Source: a bacterium
GTDB taxonomy: Bacteria > Chloroflexota > Dormibacteria > Aeolococcales > Bog-877
Assembly (NCBI GenBank): GCA_021827985.1
Contig: JAKATL010000020.1
Location: forward strand, 1 to 41,682
Reading direction: 5' to 3'
Length of the DNA stretch: 41,682 bases
Positions within the stretch are counted from its first letter, which is position 1. Each line of letters starts with the position of its first letter. Shown here one piece after another: positions 16,631 to 24,414 of this stretch. A program made the position numbers and the translations under genes. The notes beneath the pieces were generated by a model that saw only the letters and a list, made by a program, of their open reading frames with translations, was not told the origin of the DNA and did not search any database.

Positions 16631-17533
16631 ATGGCCATGAATGGCGAAGGTTCGGTCGGGCCGGGACCCGCAGGGGCGCACGTCGCCGTGGCCGAGCGAG
16701 CGGCACCGGCTCTGAACGGCTGGCTCGGGGTGCTGGCAATCGCGGCCGCCATCGTTGCCGCTCACTACCTGTTCGCCGCCGGCCAGTCGGTCGGTGCGGT
16801 GGTCCTGTTGGTGGTGGCCGCCGTGGTCGCCGCCTCGCTGGTGGTCGTCCAGCCTGGCCAGACCCAGGTGGTGCGCTTCTTCGGGAGCTACGTGGGCACG
16901 GTGCGCACCACCGGCTTCTCCTGGATCTTACCTCTCACCGTGCGCCGCCGGGTCAGCATCAGGGTGCGTAACTTCGAGACCGGCCACCTGAAGGTCAACG
17001 ATGCCGACGGCAACCCGGTGGAGATCGCCGCCATCGTGGTCTGGCAGGTGGCGGACACCGCCCGGGCGGTCTACGCGGTGGAGGACTACCTGAATTTTGT
17101 GCGGGTGCAGGCGGAGTCCGCACTCCGCCATGTCGCCACCACCCACCCCTACGACGAGCCGGTGGGTCAGGGGATCTCGCTCCGCGGCTCCATCGATCAG
17201 GTCGCCCATGAGCTCGAGGAGGAGGTGGCCGACCGGGTGGCCATCGCCGGGGTGGAGATCGTGGAGGTCCGCATCAGCCACCTGGCATACGCTCCGGAGA
17301 TCGCCCAGGCGATGCTGAGGCGTCAGCAGGCGGGGGCGGTGGTGGCGGCGCGGGAGCGGATCGTCGACGGGGCGGTGGGGATGGTGGAGATGGCCCTCGA
17401 CCAGCTCAACCGGAGGGGGATCGTGGAGTTGGATGAGGAGCGCAAGGCGGCGATGGTGAGCAACCTCATGGTGGTGCTCTGCAGCGACCAGCCCGCCTCG
17501 CCGGTGGTGAACGCCGGCACCCTCTATCCCTGA
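16631..17533 (+). CDS. SPFH/band-7 (stomatin-prohibitin-flotillin) membrane protein
   Basis: A 300-aa protein. Two hydrophobic segments (about residues 28-52 and 56-75) are followed by [19 protein letters not shown], the start of the SPFH domain. [32 protein letters not shown] and a long Ala/Glu-rich helix ([20 protein letters not shown]) complete the band-7 plan. These proteins form membrane microdomain scaffolds or large cages. GGGAGGTGGG sits directly before ATG 16631. The downstream RHH gene starts at the very next base after the stop, so the two are one operon. Confidence 0.9.
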   Translation: MAMNGEGSVGPGPAGAHVAVAERAAPALNGWLGVLAIAAAIVAAHYLFAAGQSVGAVVLLVVAAVVAASLVVVQPGQTQVVRFFGSYVGTVRTTGFSWILPLTVRRRVSIRVRNFETGHLKVNDADGNPVEIAAIVVWQVADTARAVYAVEDYLNFVRVQAESALRHVATTHPYDEPVGQGISLRGSIDQVAHELEEEVADRVAIAGVEIVEVRISHLAYAPEIAQAMLRRQQAGAVVAARERIVDGAVGMVEMALDQLNRRGIVELDEERKAAMVSNLMVVLCSDQPASPVVNAGTLYP

Positions 17534-17731
17534 ATGGCGGCGGGCCGCAAGCCGGTACTCCTGCGCATGGACCCAGCGGTCCACGAAGCCCTCGCCCGCT
17601 GGGCCGCAGACGAGCTGCGCAGCGTGAACGCCCAGATCGAGGTGCTGCTGCGCCAGGCACTGAGGCAGGCCGGTCGGATGCCGGAGCGAGCCGGTCCACC
17701 CGCCCGCCGGGGGCGCCCACCCGCCGCCTGA
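17534..17731 (+). CDS. ribbon-helix-helix (Arc/HicB-like) DNA-binding protein
   Basis: A 65-aa protein. Residues 7-46 read [20 protein letters not shown] then [20 protein letters not shown], the beta-strand/helix/helix pattern of Arc- and CopG-type repressors with the conserved N/Q-I-E segment. The tail is Arg/Pro/Ala-rich. ATG 17534 directly abuts the SPFH stop. It is probably an autorepressor or sensor-linked regulator acting on the tandem GTGATATC site at 16589-16607. No toxin gene is adjacent, so an antitoxin role is less likely. Confidence 0.8.
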   Translation: MAAGRKPVLLRMDPAVHEALARWAADELRSVNAQIEVLLRQALRQAGRMPERAGPPARRGRPPAA

Positions 17732-17759
17732 TGGTTGCGGGCGGGCGCGCAGGCTCGAG

Positions 17760-18857
17760 TCAGAAGCCGTAAAGGCGAGCTGTGTTGCGCTCCATGATGT
17801 CCTGCTCGACGGCCTCGAGCCAGCTGCTTCGCGCGCCCTGTTCGGCCCAGCGGCGGCGCACCGTGGCCCAGGCCTCCTGGAGCACCTTGGCCCCGAACCA
17901 GTAGGTCTCGGGGTGCCCGTGCCCATCCGTGCCACAGAGGACCCTCGAGGTGGGGGCGAAGTCGAGGATCTGCTCCAGCCTCTGGGCCACCGTGCCCACC
18001 GTGTAGAGGTTGAACTCGGAGATCTCCGCATACACATTGGGCCGGGCCAGGGCGAGGAAGGCCAGCTCCTCGTGCCAGGGGTAGGAGCCGTGGATCAGCA
18101 CGATGGTGGCCGCCCTACCCTCGGGAGTCTGCAGCAGCTCCTCCAGAAGTAGGGGATTGGCCTCGCTGAGGCGGATCTCCGAGTCCCCGAACCCCGTGTG
18201 GATCTGGAAGGGCATTCCCATCTCCGCCGCCCAGCCCAGAGCCGAGCGGAGGACCAGGTCCCGCAGGGCCTTCCCCCGCTGCCTCGGGGGCATGCCGCGG
18301 GTCTGGTCCAGCGACCGCTGCGCCCTCTCCAGATTGGCCTCGGGGTCGACCCGGAGGCCGGTGCGGTAGGCGATGATCGTCTTGAACCCCCGGTAGCCGC
18401 GGCCGGGCGCCTGCCGCACCGCCTCCTGCACCGCGAAGAACACCTCCTGGGCGCTGGCGCCGTCCCGGATCATCTGGTCGATCAGCGGCTCCAGCCGAAG
18501 GATCGGCCGGACCGGGCACCCGATCAGCTCGGAGAAGCGCTCGGCCTGGGCGGTGGTGGCGTCCAGCTTCCACCCCGGGTCCAGGACCACTCCGCTGATC
18601 CCGGCGTCCGCAAAGAGGCCGCGCACGTATCCCGGCCAGTCCGCGCTGGCCCGGCCCCGCGCCTCGCCCACCTCCTCCGCGTCGCAGCCCAGATACCTTG
18701 CCAGCCGGACCGATAGGATCTCGTGGCTCAGCCGCGAGGGGCTGCTCCGGGCCCGCTCCGCCCTCTCGTCTGAGGTCTCCGCCAGCTGGACGTTGATCGA
18801 GGAGAGATCCAGCGGTCCTCCCGTCTCGGACACCGGGTGCCCGTGGCTGTCGATCAT
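17760..18857 (-). CDS. amidohydrolase-2 family metal-dependent hydrolase
   Basis: A 365-aa TIM-barrel amidohydrolase (COG2159 type). Metal ligands are DSHGHP at the N-terminus (His5, His7), His in FQIHTGFGDSE, His in VLIHGSYPWH, and Asp in CGTDGHGHPETYW. Related proteins occur fused to glutamine-synthetase-like domains (fungal FluG, plant nodulin/GS) and as neighbours of GS-like genes, as here. Hydrolysis or decarboxylation are both known in the family. It is the last gene of a five-gene minus-strand operon beginning at 21453. ATG 18857 has GGGGGGAG upstream. Confidence 0.82.
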   Translation of the reverse strand: MIDSHGHPVSETGGPLDLSSINVQLAETSDERAERARSSPSRLSHEILSVRLARYLGCDAEEVGEARGRASADWPGYVRGLFADAGISGVVLDPGWKLDATTAQAERFSELIGCPVRPILRLEPLIDQMIRDGASAQEVFFAVQEAVRQAPGRGYRGFKTIIAYRTGLRVDPEANLERAQRSLDQTRGMPPRQRGKALRDLVLRSALGWAAEMGMPFQIHTGFGDSEIRLSEANPLLLEELLQTPEGRAATIVLIHGSYPWHEELAFLALARPNVYAEISEFNLYTVGTVAQRLEQILDFAPTSRVLCGTDGHGHPETYWFGAKVLQEAWATVRRRWAEQGARSSWLEAVEQDIMERNTARLYGF

Positions 18858-18888
18858 CCGGCTCCCCCCGAAACTGGCCCGGAGGCCA

Positions 18889-19293
18889 TCAGCTGGGCTC
18901 CCGGAACACCGGGGGCTCGTATTCCACCTTCAGCCCCGAGGCGACCGCGTTGGACCCGTTGAAGAAGTCCACCACCGCCATGAGCTCCAGGAGGTCGGCA
19001 TCGTCGAATCCCATCTGGCGCAGGGCGTCGGTGTGGCTGGAGAGGCAGTAGGAGCAGTTGTTGGTGGCCGAGACCGCCACCGCGATGATCTCCTTGGTAC
19101 GCCGATCCAGCCGGCCCTCGGTCATCACCGCCTTCAGCTTGTTCCAGGTGGCGGCCAGGTACTCCGGCTGGTGGGCCAGCGCCTTCCAGTAGTTGGGCAC
19201 CCGGGCGAGCTGGCGCGAGGCCATGATCTCCTCGTAGACCTGCTGCACCAGGCCGGTGGCCTCCGCCTCGTCGACCAGCCTCACCATCGCCAT
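18889..19293 (-). CDS. carboxymuconolactone decarboxylase/AhpD-like protein
   Basis: A 134-aa all-helical protein. TKEIIAVAVSATNNCSYCLSSHTDAL carries the AhpD CxxC...H signature, so a redox-active dithiol is likely; enzymes that decarboxylate carboxymuconolactone lack it. LARVPNYWKALAHQPEYLAA is a typical preceding helix. It may protect, or provide reducing power for, a neighbouring oxidative step. ATG 19293 is one base after the aminotransferase stop; the amidohydrolase starts 31 bases downstream. It belongs to the same operon. Confidence 0.82.
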   Translation of the reverse strand: MAMVRLVDEAEATGLVQQVYEEIMASRQLARVPNYWKALAHQPEYLAATWNKLKAVMTEGRLDRRTKEIIAVAVSATNNCSYCLSSHTDALRQMGFDDADLLELMAVVDFFNGSNAVASGLKVEYEPPVFREPS

Positions 19294-19294
19294 C

Positions 19295-20251
19295 TCAGTC
19301 CCTCCCGGCGCCCGCCGTCTCGGGCGCGCCCACCGGGGTCAGCCACTCCTGCCAGGAGTCGGTCTCGCCGCGCATCACGGAGAGATAGGCGTCCTGCAGC
19401 TCCCGGGTCACCGGCCCCAGCCCACCCCCCCCGATGGTCCGGCCGTCCACCTCGGTGACCGGGGCGATCTGCACCCCGGTACCGGCCAGGAAAGCCTCGT
19501 CGGCGGAGAGCAGCTCGCTGCGGTCCACCCGGCGCACCTCCACCTGTAGGCCCCGCTCGCGGGCCAGGGCCAGCACGCAGTCCCTGGTGATGCCCACCAG
19601 CACGTCGTCCTGCGCCTGGGGGGTGACCAGGATCCCCTGCTCGACCAGGAAGAGGTTGGAGGAGGACGCCTCCGACACGTGCCCATCCTGCGTGAGCATG
19701 ATGGCCTCGTCGAAGCCGCGGGCCCTGGCCTCGTCGGAGGCCAGGGCGGCGTTGAGGTAGGCGCCGGTGGGCTTGGCCCGGCTGGGGATGGAGTTGTCGT
19801 CGATCCGCCGCCAGGCCGAGATCATCACCCGCAGGCCGGACCGGATGTCCAGGTAGTCGCCGAAGGGCAGGGTGTAGATGCAGAGGTTGCTGGCGATGCC
19901 GGAGAGGGTCACCTTGATGGTGGCCCCCGACTTGTAGAGGATGGGCCGAACGTAGGCGTCCTCCCGGTAGCCGTTGCGGGCCAGCAGCTCCAACACCACC
20001 TCGCCAACCCGCTCCACCGTGAGCTCCGTGGGTGGCTCCAGGTGCAGGATGTGAGCGGAGCGCAGGAGTCGGTCGGCGTGCTCCCGCAGGCGCACCACGT
20101 TGAGCCGCTCCTGGCGGGGGCTCCAGTAGGCCCTGATCCCCTCGAAGCAGCCGGTCCCGTAGTTGAAGGCGTGGGTGGTTATCGGCACCCTGGCCTCCGC
20201 CTGGGGCACGAAGCGACCCTCGAAGTACACGATCTCGCCCGGCACTGTCAT
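19295..20251 (-). CDS. ilvE: branched-chain amino acid aminotransferase (fold-type IV)
   Basis: A 318-aa PLP aminotransferase. FEGRFVPQAEARVPITTHAFNYGTG is the N-terminal signature, Lys160 (SRAKPTGAYLNA) is the PLP lysine, and GFDEAIMLTQDGHVSEASSSN with FLAGTGVQIAPV are the conserved C-terminal parts. It exchanges amino groups between branched-chain amino acids and 2-oxo acids. The setting among catabolic-looking genes makes a specialised amine or amino-acid substrate possible, so the ilvE name reflects family only. The start overlaps the SDR stop as ATGA. Members of this family also include D-amino-acid transaminase and 4-amino-4-deoxychorismate lyase, which cannot be excluded. Confidence 0.85.
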   Translation of the reverse strand: MTVPGEIVYFEGRFVPQAEARVPITTHAFNYGTGCFEGIRAYWSPRQERLNVVRLREHADRLLRSAHILHLEPPTELTVERVGEVVLELLARNGYREDAYVRPILYKSGATIKVTLSGIASNLCIYTLPFGDYLDIRSGLRVMISAWRRIDDNSIPSRAKPTGAYLNAALASDEARARGFDEAIMLTQDGHVSEASSSNLFLVEQGILVTPQAQDDVLVGITRDCVLALARERGLQVEVRRVDRSELLSADEAFLAGTGVQIAPVTEVDGRTIGGGGLGPVTRELQDAYLSVMRGETDSWQEWLTPVGAPETAGAGRD

Positions 20252-21030
20252 ACGTACCTCCCCATGCCTCCAGAGACGTCGATGGACGCCCCGCTGATGT
20301 AGCTGGCCCGCGAGCTGGCCAGGAACGCAACCAGACCGGCCACCTCGCCCGGCTCGCCGAACCGGCCCAGGGGAACCTCCGGCTCCGCGACGCCGGCCAG
20401 GAACTGCTCTCGTCCCATTTCGGGCGCCCTGAGGCGGTGGATGTTCTCCCACTGTGGGGTGCGCACGAAGCCGATGTTGACGCTGTTCACCCGGATCCCC
20501 TCCCGCCCCAGCTCCATCGCCAGAGCCTTGCTCAGAGCCAGGCAGGCTGCCCGGTCCACGGTGGTGGCGAAGAAGGCGGGATCGGGCTGGCGCCCGTAGA
20601 TGGCGTTGATGTTGATGATCGTTCCCGCGCCGGCGCGACGCAGGTGGGGGAGGGCGGCCCGGCTGCAGCGGATCTGGGAGAAGAGCTTGACCTCCAGGTC
20701 CTCCTGGAAGTCCTCGTCGGTTAAGGTGGCGAACGTTCCCGGGTGGGCCCGGCCGGCGTTGTTCACCAGGATGTCCAGCCCGCCCAGCTTCTCCGCCGCC
20801 GCCTCCACCAGCTCCTCCACCTCGGCGGCCCGGGTCACATCCGCTACCAGATCGAAGACAGGCGCCCCGGCCTTCCCCAGCTCCCGCGCGGCAGAGCCGA
20901 GCTCCTCTGCATGGCGGGCGCAGACCGCCACCGCCGCCCCCTCCCGCAGCAGCTCCTCGGCGATCGCGTAGCCGATCCCCTTGGACCCCCCGGTCACCAG
21001 CGCCCGCCGTCCCTGGAGGCCGAGTTCCAA
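20248..21030 (-). CDS. SDR-family protein with all catalytic residues replaced
   Basis: A 260-aa classical short-chain dehydrogenase fold. The cofactor side is intact: TGGSKGIG (13-20), VADVT, NNAG (90-93). The active-site tetrad is not. At the Asn position (helix 4) there is Glu113. At the Ser position (INAIYG) there is Ala143. Thirteen residues on, the Tyr is Thr156, and four on, the Lys is Arg160 (ATTVDRAACLALSKAL). The spacing is exactly that of S-x12-Y-x3-K, so this is replacement and not misalignment. It may be a binding or regulatory protein or use a different mechanism. TTG 21030 follows the cupin stop by three bases. It is the second gene of the operon. Confidence 0.85.
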   Translation of the reverse strand: MELGLQGRRALVTGGSKGIGYAIAEELLREGAAVAVCARHAEELGSAARELGKAGAPVFDLVADVTRAAEVEELVEAAAEKLGGLDILVNNAGRAHPGTFATLTDEDFQEDLEVKLFSQIRCSRAALPHLRRAGAGTIININAIYGRQPDPAFFATTVDRAACLALSKALAMELGREGIRVNSVNIGFVRTPQWENIHRLRAPEMGREQFLAGVAEPEVPLGRFGEPGEVAGLVAFLASSRASYISGASIDVSGGMGRYV

Positions 21031-21033
21031 CCC

Positions 21034-21453
21034 CTAATCCGCCGCTTGGCGAGCGGCGTCCGCCAGGTCCAGGAGCGCTTGCCGCGGAGGGTTGAAAACG
21101 TCGTATTCCAGGCAGGAGTTGGCGTGGGTGCGGGCCGCATGGGGCACGTTGGCTGGGATCACCGCCGCCTGGCCCGGCTGAAGCGTACGGGTCTCCCCAT
21201 CCAGCTCGAACTCGAGCTCACCCTCGATAACCAGGGTGATCTGCTCCTCGTCGTGAACGTGCCGAGGGGCCTCGGTGTGGGGCTCGAAGTGAGCCGCCAT
21301 GAGCATGGTTCGCTCGCCCAGCAGATAGCGGAACTCCAACCCCGGGACGAACTGGACAGGATCACCGCCGCGGGCCAGGTCCTCGAAGCGTCCCGGGGCT
21401 GTGGGCGGGTGCCCCGACCCCACCTGGCTGAAATACTGGTCGGCAAGGCTCAT
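21034..21453 (-). CDS. cupin-domain protein
   Basis: A 139-aa single-domain cupin. Motif 1 is RHVHDEEQITLVIEGELEF (two His and a Glu as metal ligands) and motif 2 is PGQAAVIPANVPHAART with the third His. It could be a metal-dependent dioxygenase, an isomerase or a sensor; length and motifs do not decide. It is the first gene of the minus-strand operon, about 65 bases after a TATAAT promoter. Its stop is three bases from the SDR start. An AsnC/Lrp regulator is divergent. Confidence 0.82.
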   Translation of the reverse strand: MSLADQYFSQVGSGHPPTAPGRFEDLARGGDPVQFVPGLEFRYLLGERTMLMAAHFEPHTEAPRHVHDEEQITLVIEGELEFELDGETRTLQPGQAAVIPANVPHAARTHANSCLEYDVFNPPRQALLDLADAARQAAD

Positions 21454-21522
21454 GTTCGATCTCCCCCCGGTTCCTCCGGGCGCCGAGCCCATCCGGGCCT
21501 CGAGCACAACATGGAAGGCGAG

Positions 21523-21528
21523 ATTATA
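21523..21528 (-). promoter_or_regulatory. consensus -10 (TATAAT) for the cupin operon
   Basis: On the minus strand TATAAT is preceded by TGG (extended -10), and CTTACA (4/6 match to TTGACA) is 16 bases further up. It drives the five-gene operon starting at 21453. Its -35 region overlaps the -10 of the divergent regulator promoter. Confidence 0.55.
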
Positions 21529-21539
21529 CCAGTACCCGC

Positions 21540-21545
21540 TATGAT
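21540..21545 (+). promoter_or_regulatory. -10-like element for the AsnC/Lrp gene
   Basis: TATGAT lies 35 bases before the regulator's ATG. There is no clear -35. It is back to back with the minus-strand promoter at 21523-21528, so the two could compete for polymerase. Confidence 0.35.
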
Positions 21546-21580
21546 GTAAGGGTGAGGACCGAGCGCTGGACTGCCAAGTG

Positions 21581-22174
21581 ATGGCGGCTGCGGAGAAACA
21601 CCTTACCAATGGCAACCGGAGCACGGAGCCAGCGCCACCCGCCACGGCCGACGCTGTCGACCTCGCCATCCTGGTCAGCCTGCTCACGGACGCGCGCGGC
21701 TCGGTGCGCCAGATCGCCAAGCAGGTAGGCATGTCCGCTCCGGCGGTGGCCGAGCGCATCGCCCGGCTGGAGCGTTCCGGGGTCATCCAGGGCTATCGGG
21801 CGGTCGTCGACTGGGGACGCTTGGGCTTCGGGGTGACCGCCTTCGTGGCGGTGACCGGAGTTCAGGGATGGGAGCAGCGCGAGACGGTGGCCGCGCTCAG
21901 CGCCCTGCCCGAGGTGGAGCGCGTGGAGATAGTGACCGGCTCCTCCGACCTCCTGGTGCGGCTCCGGGTGCGGGACCAGCAGCATCTGCGGGATTGCCTG
22001 TTCGACCGGGTCTGGAAGATCGCCGGGGTGCATCGCACCGAGACCCTCCTATCACTCACCGATCACCCCCCCAAGGCCTTCGACCTGGAGCTGGCCCAGC
22101 AGCTGCTGGCCGCCCGCCGGGCGGAGCCACCCCCCGGACGCGGGGGTGCCGCCGGCCGCCGGCGTGGAGCTTGA
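21581..22174 (+). CDS. AsnC/Lrp-family transcriptional regulator
   Basis: A protein of about 197 aa. An N-terminal winged helix-turn-helix (VDLAILVSLLTDARGSVRQI, VGMSAPAVAERIARLERSG, VIQGYRAVVDW) is followed by an alpha/beta RAM ligand-binding domain (GVTAFVAV... ERVEIVTGSSDLLVRLRVRD). Both are as in Lrp/AsnC regulators, which sense amino acids. It stands between two divergent operons of amino-acid/amine type, so it probably controls both. The C-terminal 20 residues are Gly/Arg/Pro-rich. ATG 21581 is used; GTG 21578 directly before it is an alternative. The glutamine amidotransferase gene follows after five bases. Confidence 0.9.
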   Translation: MAAAEKHLTNGNRSTEPAPPATADAVDLAILVSLLTDARGSVRQIAKQVGMSAPAVAERIARLERSGVIQGYRAVVDWGRLGFGVTAFVAVTGVQGWEQRETVAALSALPEVERVEIVTGSSDLLVRLRVRDQQHLRDCLFDRVWKIAGVHRTETLLSLTDHPPKAFDLELAQQLLAARRAEPPPGRGGAAGRRRGA

Positions 22175-22179
22175 CCTAA

Positions 22180-22902
22180 GTGTGTGAGCTGCTTCTGGTG
22201 GTCTGGCCCCAGCCGACACCGTTCGCGGCGGCCCTACCGTGGGTGGAGAGCTTGGAGCGGTTTGGCCTCGGGGGGTACGGGTGGGGTGTGGCGTGGAGGG
22301 AGGACGGCGAGGTCCGCACCTACAAGCATCCCAGCTCTCTGGCCCAGGATCCCGCGGGCCGGGCGCAGACCTCCGCGGCGCGCTCCACCCACTTCATGGT
22401 CCACCTCCGCCGCCCGTCCAAACTCTCCCAGATCTCCCTCGCCGACACCCAGCCGTTCCGAACCGAAGGGGGCGAGTTCGCCTTCGGTCACAACGGCCGG
22501 CTGGACGGGGCCGAGGAGGAACGCCAGAGCTTCGCCGGTCTGCTGCACGGCCGGGCGGACAGCGAGGTGGGGTTCCGGTTGCTCCAGCGGCTGCTGCAGG
22601 GCGGCTGGCGGGTGGACTCGGCGCTAATTGAGGTTCACCGCCGGCTCGGCGGCACGGCCAACTTCGGCTACCTTCCCTCCCGTGGTCCGGCCCTGGCCTA
22701 CGCCGGATCCACCATGAACGCCATGTGGAGGTTTCAGCTCGCGGATGCGCAGGTGGCCGCCACCGCTCTCCACTCCGGGGACCAGGCCGTGTTCGAGCTC
22801 TGCTTCCCCGGGGCGAAGGACCGGCGGCTGATTCCCGTGGGCAGCACGATGGAGGTGGGGGAGCAAGAGGTGGCCCCCTCCGGGTCGCGGGGTGGCGGCT
22901 GA
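22180..22902 (+). CDS. class II glutamine amidotransferase-fold hydrolase
   Basis: A 240-aa Ntn-hydrolase. GTG 22180 is chosen because it places Cys at position 2, the catalytic nucleophile after Met removal. STHFMVHLRRPSKLSQISLADTQPF and FAFGHNGRLDG (GHNG, residues 103-106) are the conserved glutamine-binding parts. Standalone members such as EgtC remove gamma-glutamyl groups from amides. Next to a GS-like ligase, hydrolysis of a gamma-glutamyl amide intermediate is the most economical guess. It lies five bases after the AsnC/Lrp gene and 36 bases before the ligase gene. Confidence 0.8.
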   Translation: MCELLLVVWPQPTPFAAALPWVESLERFGLGGYGWGVAWREDGEVRTYKHPSSLAQDPAGRAQTSAARSTHFMVHLRRPSKLSQISLADTQPFRTEGGEFAFGHNGRLDGAEEERQSFAGLLHGRADSEVGFRLLQRLLQGGWRVDSALIEVHRRLGGTANFGYLPSRGPALAYAGSTMNAMWRFQLADAQVAATALHSGDQAVFELCFPGAKDRRLIPVGSTMEVGEQEVAPSGSRGGG

Positions 22903-22938
22903 GCCTTCGGCGGCGTAAGTGATGAGAAGGAGGGCGCG

Positions 22939-24414
22939 ATGACGACCATCCCCAGCCAGGATCTGGCCATGGGCAAGGTGGGCTTTGTGGCCGAGCACGG
23001 TCTCTACGACGAGGCCAAGGGTGCCGCCGCCGAGCGGGCGGAGTCGCAGGTCTCGGACCAGGGGATCCGCACGGTCCGGGCGATGTGGGCCGACCAGCAC
23101 GGGGCGCTCCGCGGCAAGTTCATCTCCGCCCGGGACTTCGTCCTCTCCATGCGCAACGGCATGGACTTCTCCGGTGCCCTGCTCAGCATGGACTCGGCCA
23201 ACCACGTCTTCCCACCCCTGTTCGTGGAGGGGGGAGGACTGGACATCCCCGAGTTGACCGGATTCCCCGATGTGGTGCTGGTCCCCGACCCCACGACCTT
23301 CCGGGTCCTGCCCTGGGCGGACTCCACCGGTTGGGTCCTCTGCGACATGTACTTCGGCAGCGGCAAGGAGGTCCCCCTCTCCACCCGGCTGGTGATGCGC
23401 CACCAGCTGCAGGCTGCGGCTGAGATGGGCTTCGAGTACGTCAGCGGGCTGGAGGTGGAGTTCTACATAACCCGCCGGGAGTGGACCCGGATCGCCCCCG
23501 ACCAGACCGGATGGCCCCCGGTGGCGCCCCCGGTGAGCATGGTGGCCCAGGGCTACCAGTACCTCTCGGAGATCCGTCTCGCCCAGCTGGACGAGATCCT
23601 CAACCCGCTGCGCGACCACCTGGAGGCGATCGGGCTACCGCTGCGCAGCATCGAGGACGAGTGGGGCCCGGGTCAGACCGAGATCACCTTCGACCCCATG
23701 CCCGGCCTGGGCTCGGCCGACGCCATGATCCTGATGCGCTCGGCGATCAAGCAGGTCTGCCACCGGATGGGCTACCACGCCACCTTCATGTGCCGGCCCC
23801 AGCTACCCAACGTCTCGTCCAGCGGGTGGCACCTGCACGAGTCGCTGCGCAACCTCAAGGGCGGTGAGAACGCCTTCCAGGGAGGGCCGAAGGAGGTGCT
23901 GTCGGAGGTGGGGCGGCAGTTCGCCGCCGGGATCCTGGAGCACGCCGTGCCCATGACCGTCTTCTCCACCCCCACCATCAACGGGTTCAAGCGCTTCCGC
24001 CCCTACTCGTTCGCCCCCGACCGGGTGGCCTGGGCGCTGGAGAACCGGGGCGCCATGCTCCGGGTCCAGGGCCAGCCCGGGGACCCCGGCTCCCATCTGG
24101 AGAACCGGCTGGGAGAGCCCGCCGCCAATCCCTACCTCTACATGGCGGCCAACATCGCCGCCGGACTGGACGGCGTCCGCCGCCAGCTGGAGCCACCCGC
24201 CATGGTCTCGGCCGACCCCTACGCCGCCGAGGCCACGCCGCTCCCCACCTCCCTCTGGGAGGCGGTCGACTCCCTCGACCGGGACACCTTCTTCCGCGAG
24301 AAGCTGGGGCGGGAGATCGTCGACTTCGTGATCATGATGAAGCGAGCCGAGGTGGCCCGCTTCCTCTCCACGGTCACCGACTGGGAGCAGAATGAGTACT
24401 TTGAGTTCTTCTGA
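22939..24414 (+). CDS. glutamine-synthetase-like gamma-glutamyl-amine ligase
   Basis: A 491-aa GS-fold ATP-dependent ligase. Glu172 and Glu174 in SGLEVEF, Glu241 and Glu248 in EDEWGPGQTEI, His298 and His300 in GWHLHESL, Arg354 in NGFKRFRPYSFAPDR, and Glu388-x-Arg390 in LENRLGEPAANPYLY match metal, ATP and glutamate sites. It lacks the adenylylation-loop Tyr motif of GlnA. The sequence type (with MWADQHGALRGKFI near the start) is that of GS-like enzymes that glutamylate amines, such as PuuA or the aniline and isopropylamine pathway ligases. AGAAGGAGGG precedes ATG 22939. It belongs to the AsnC/Lrp-GATase-ligase-Dabb operon. Confidence 0.85.
   Translation: MTTIPSQDLAMGKVGFVAEHGLYDEAKGAAAERAESQVSDQGIRTVRAMWADQHGALRGKFISARDFVLSMRNGMDFSGALLSMDSANHVFPPLFVEGGGLDIPELTGFPDVVLVPDPTTFRVLPWADSTGWVLCDMYFGSGKEVPLSTRLVMRHQLQAAAEMGFEYVSGLEVEFYITRREWTRIAPDQTGWPPVAPPVSMVAQGYQYLSEIRLAQLDEILNPLRDHLEAIGLPLRSIEDEWGPGQTEITFDPMPGLGSADAMILMRSAIKQVCHRMGYHATFMCRPQLPNVSSSGWHLHESLRNLKGGENAFQGGPKEVLSEVGRQFAAGILEHAVPMTVFSTPTINGFKRFRPYSFAPDRVAWALENRGAMLRVQGQPGDPGSHLENRLGEPAANPYLYMAANIAAGLDGVRRQLEPPAMVSADPYAAEATPLPTSLWEAVDSLDRDTFFREKLGREIVDFVIMMKRAEVARFLSTVTDWEQNEYFEFF

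Noticed and set aside
17534..17731. The RHH protein as the antitoxin of a toxin-antitoxin pair
   Set aside because: No toxin-like small gene is adjacent. The partner in the operon is an SPFH membrane protein.
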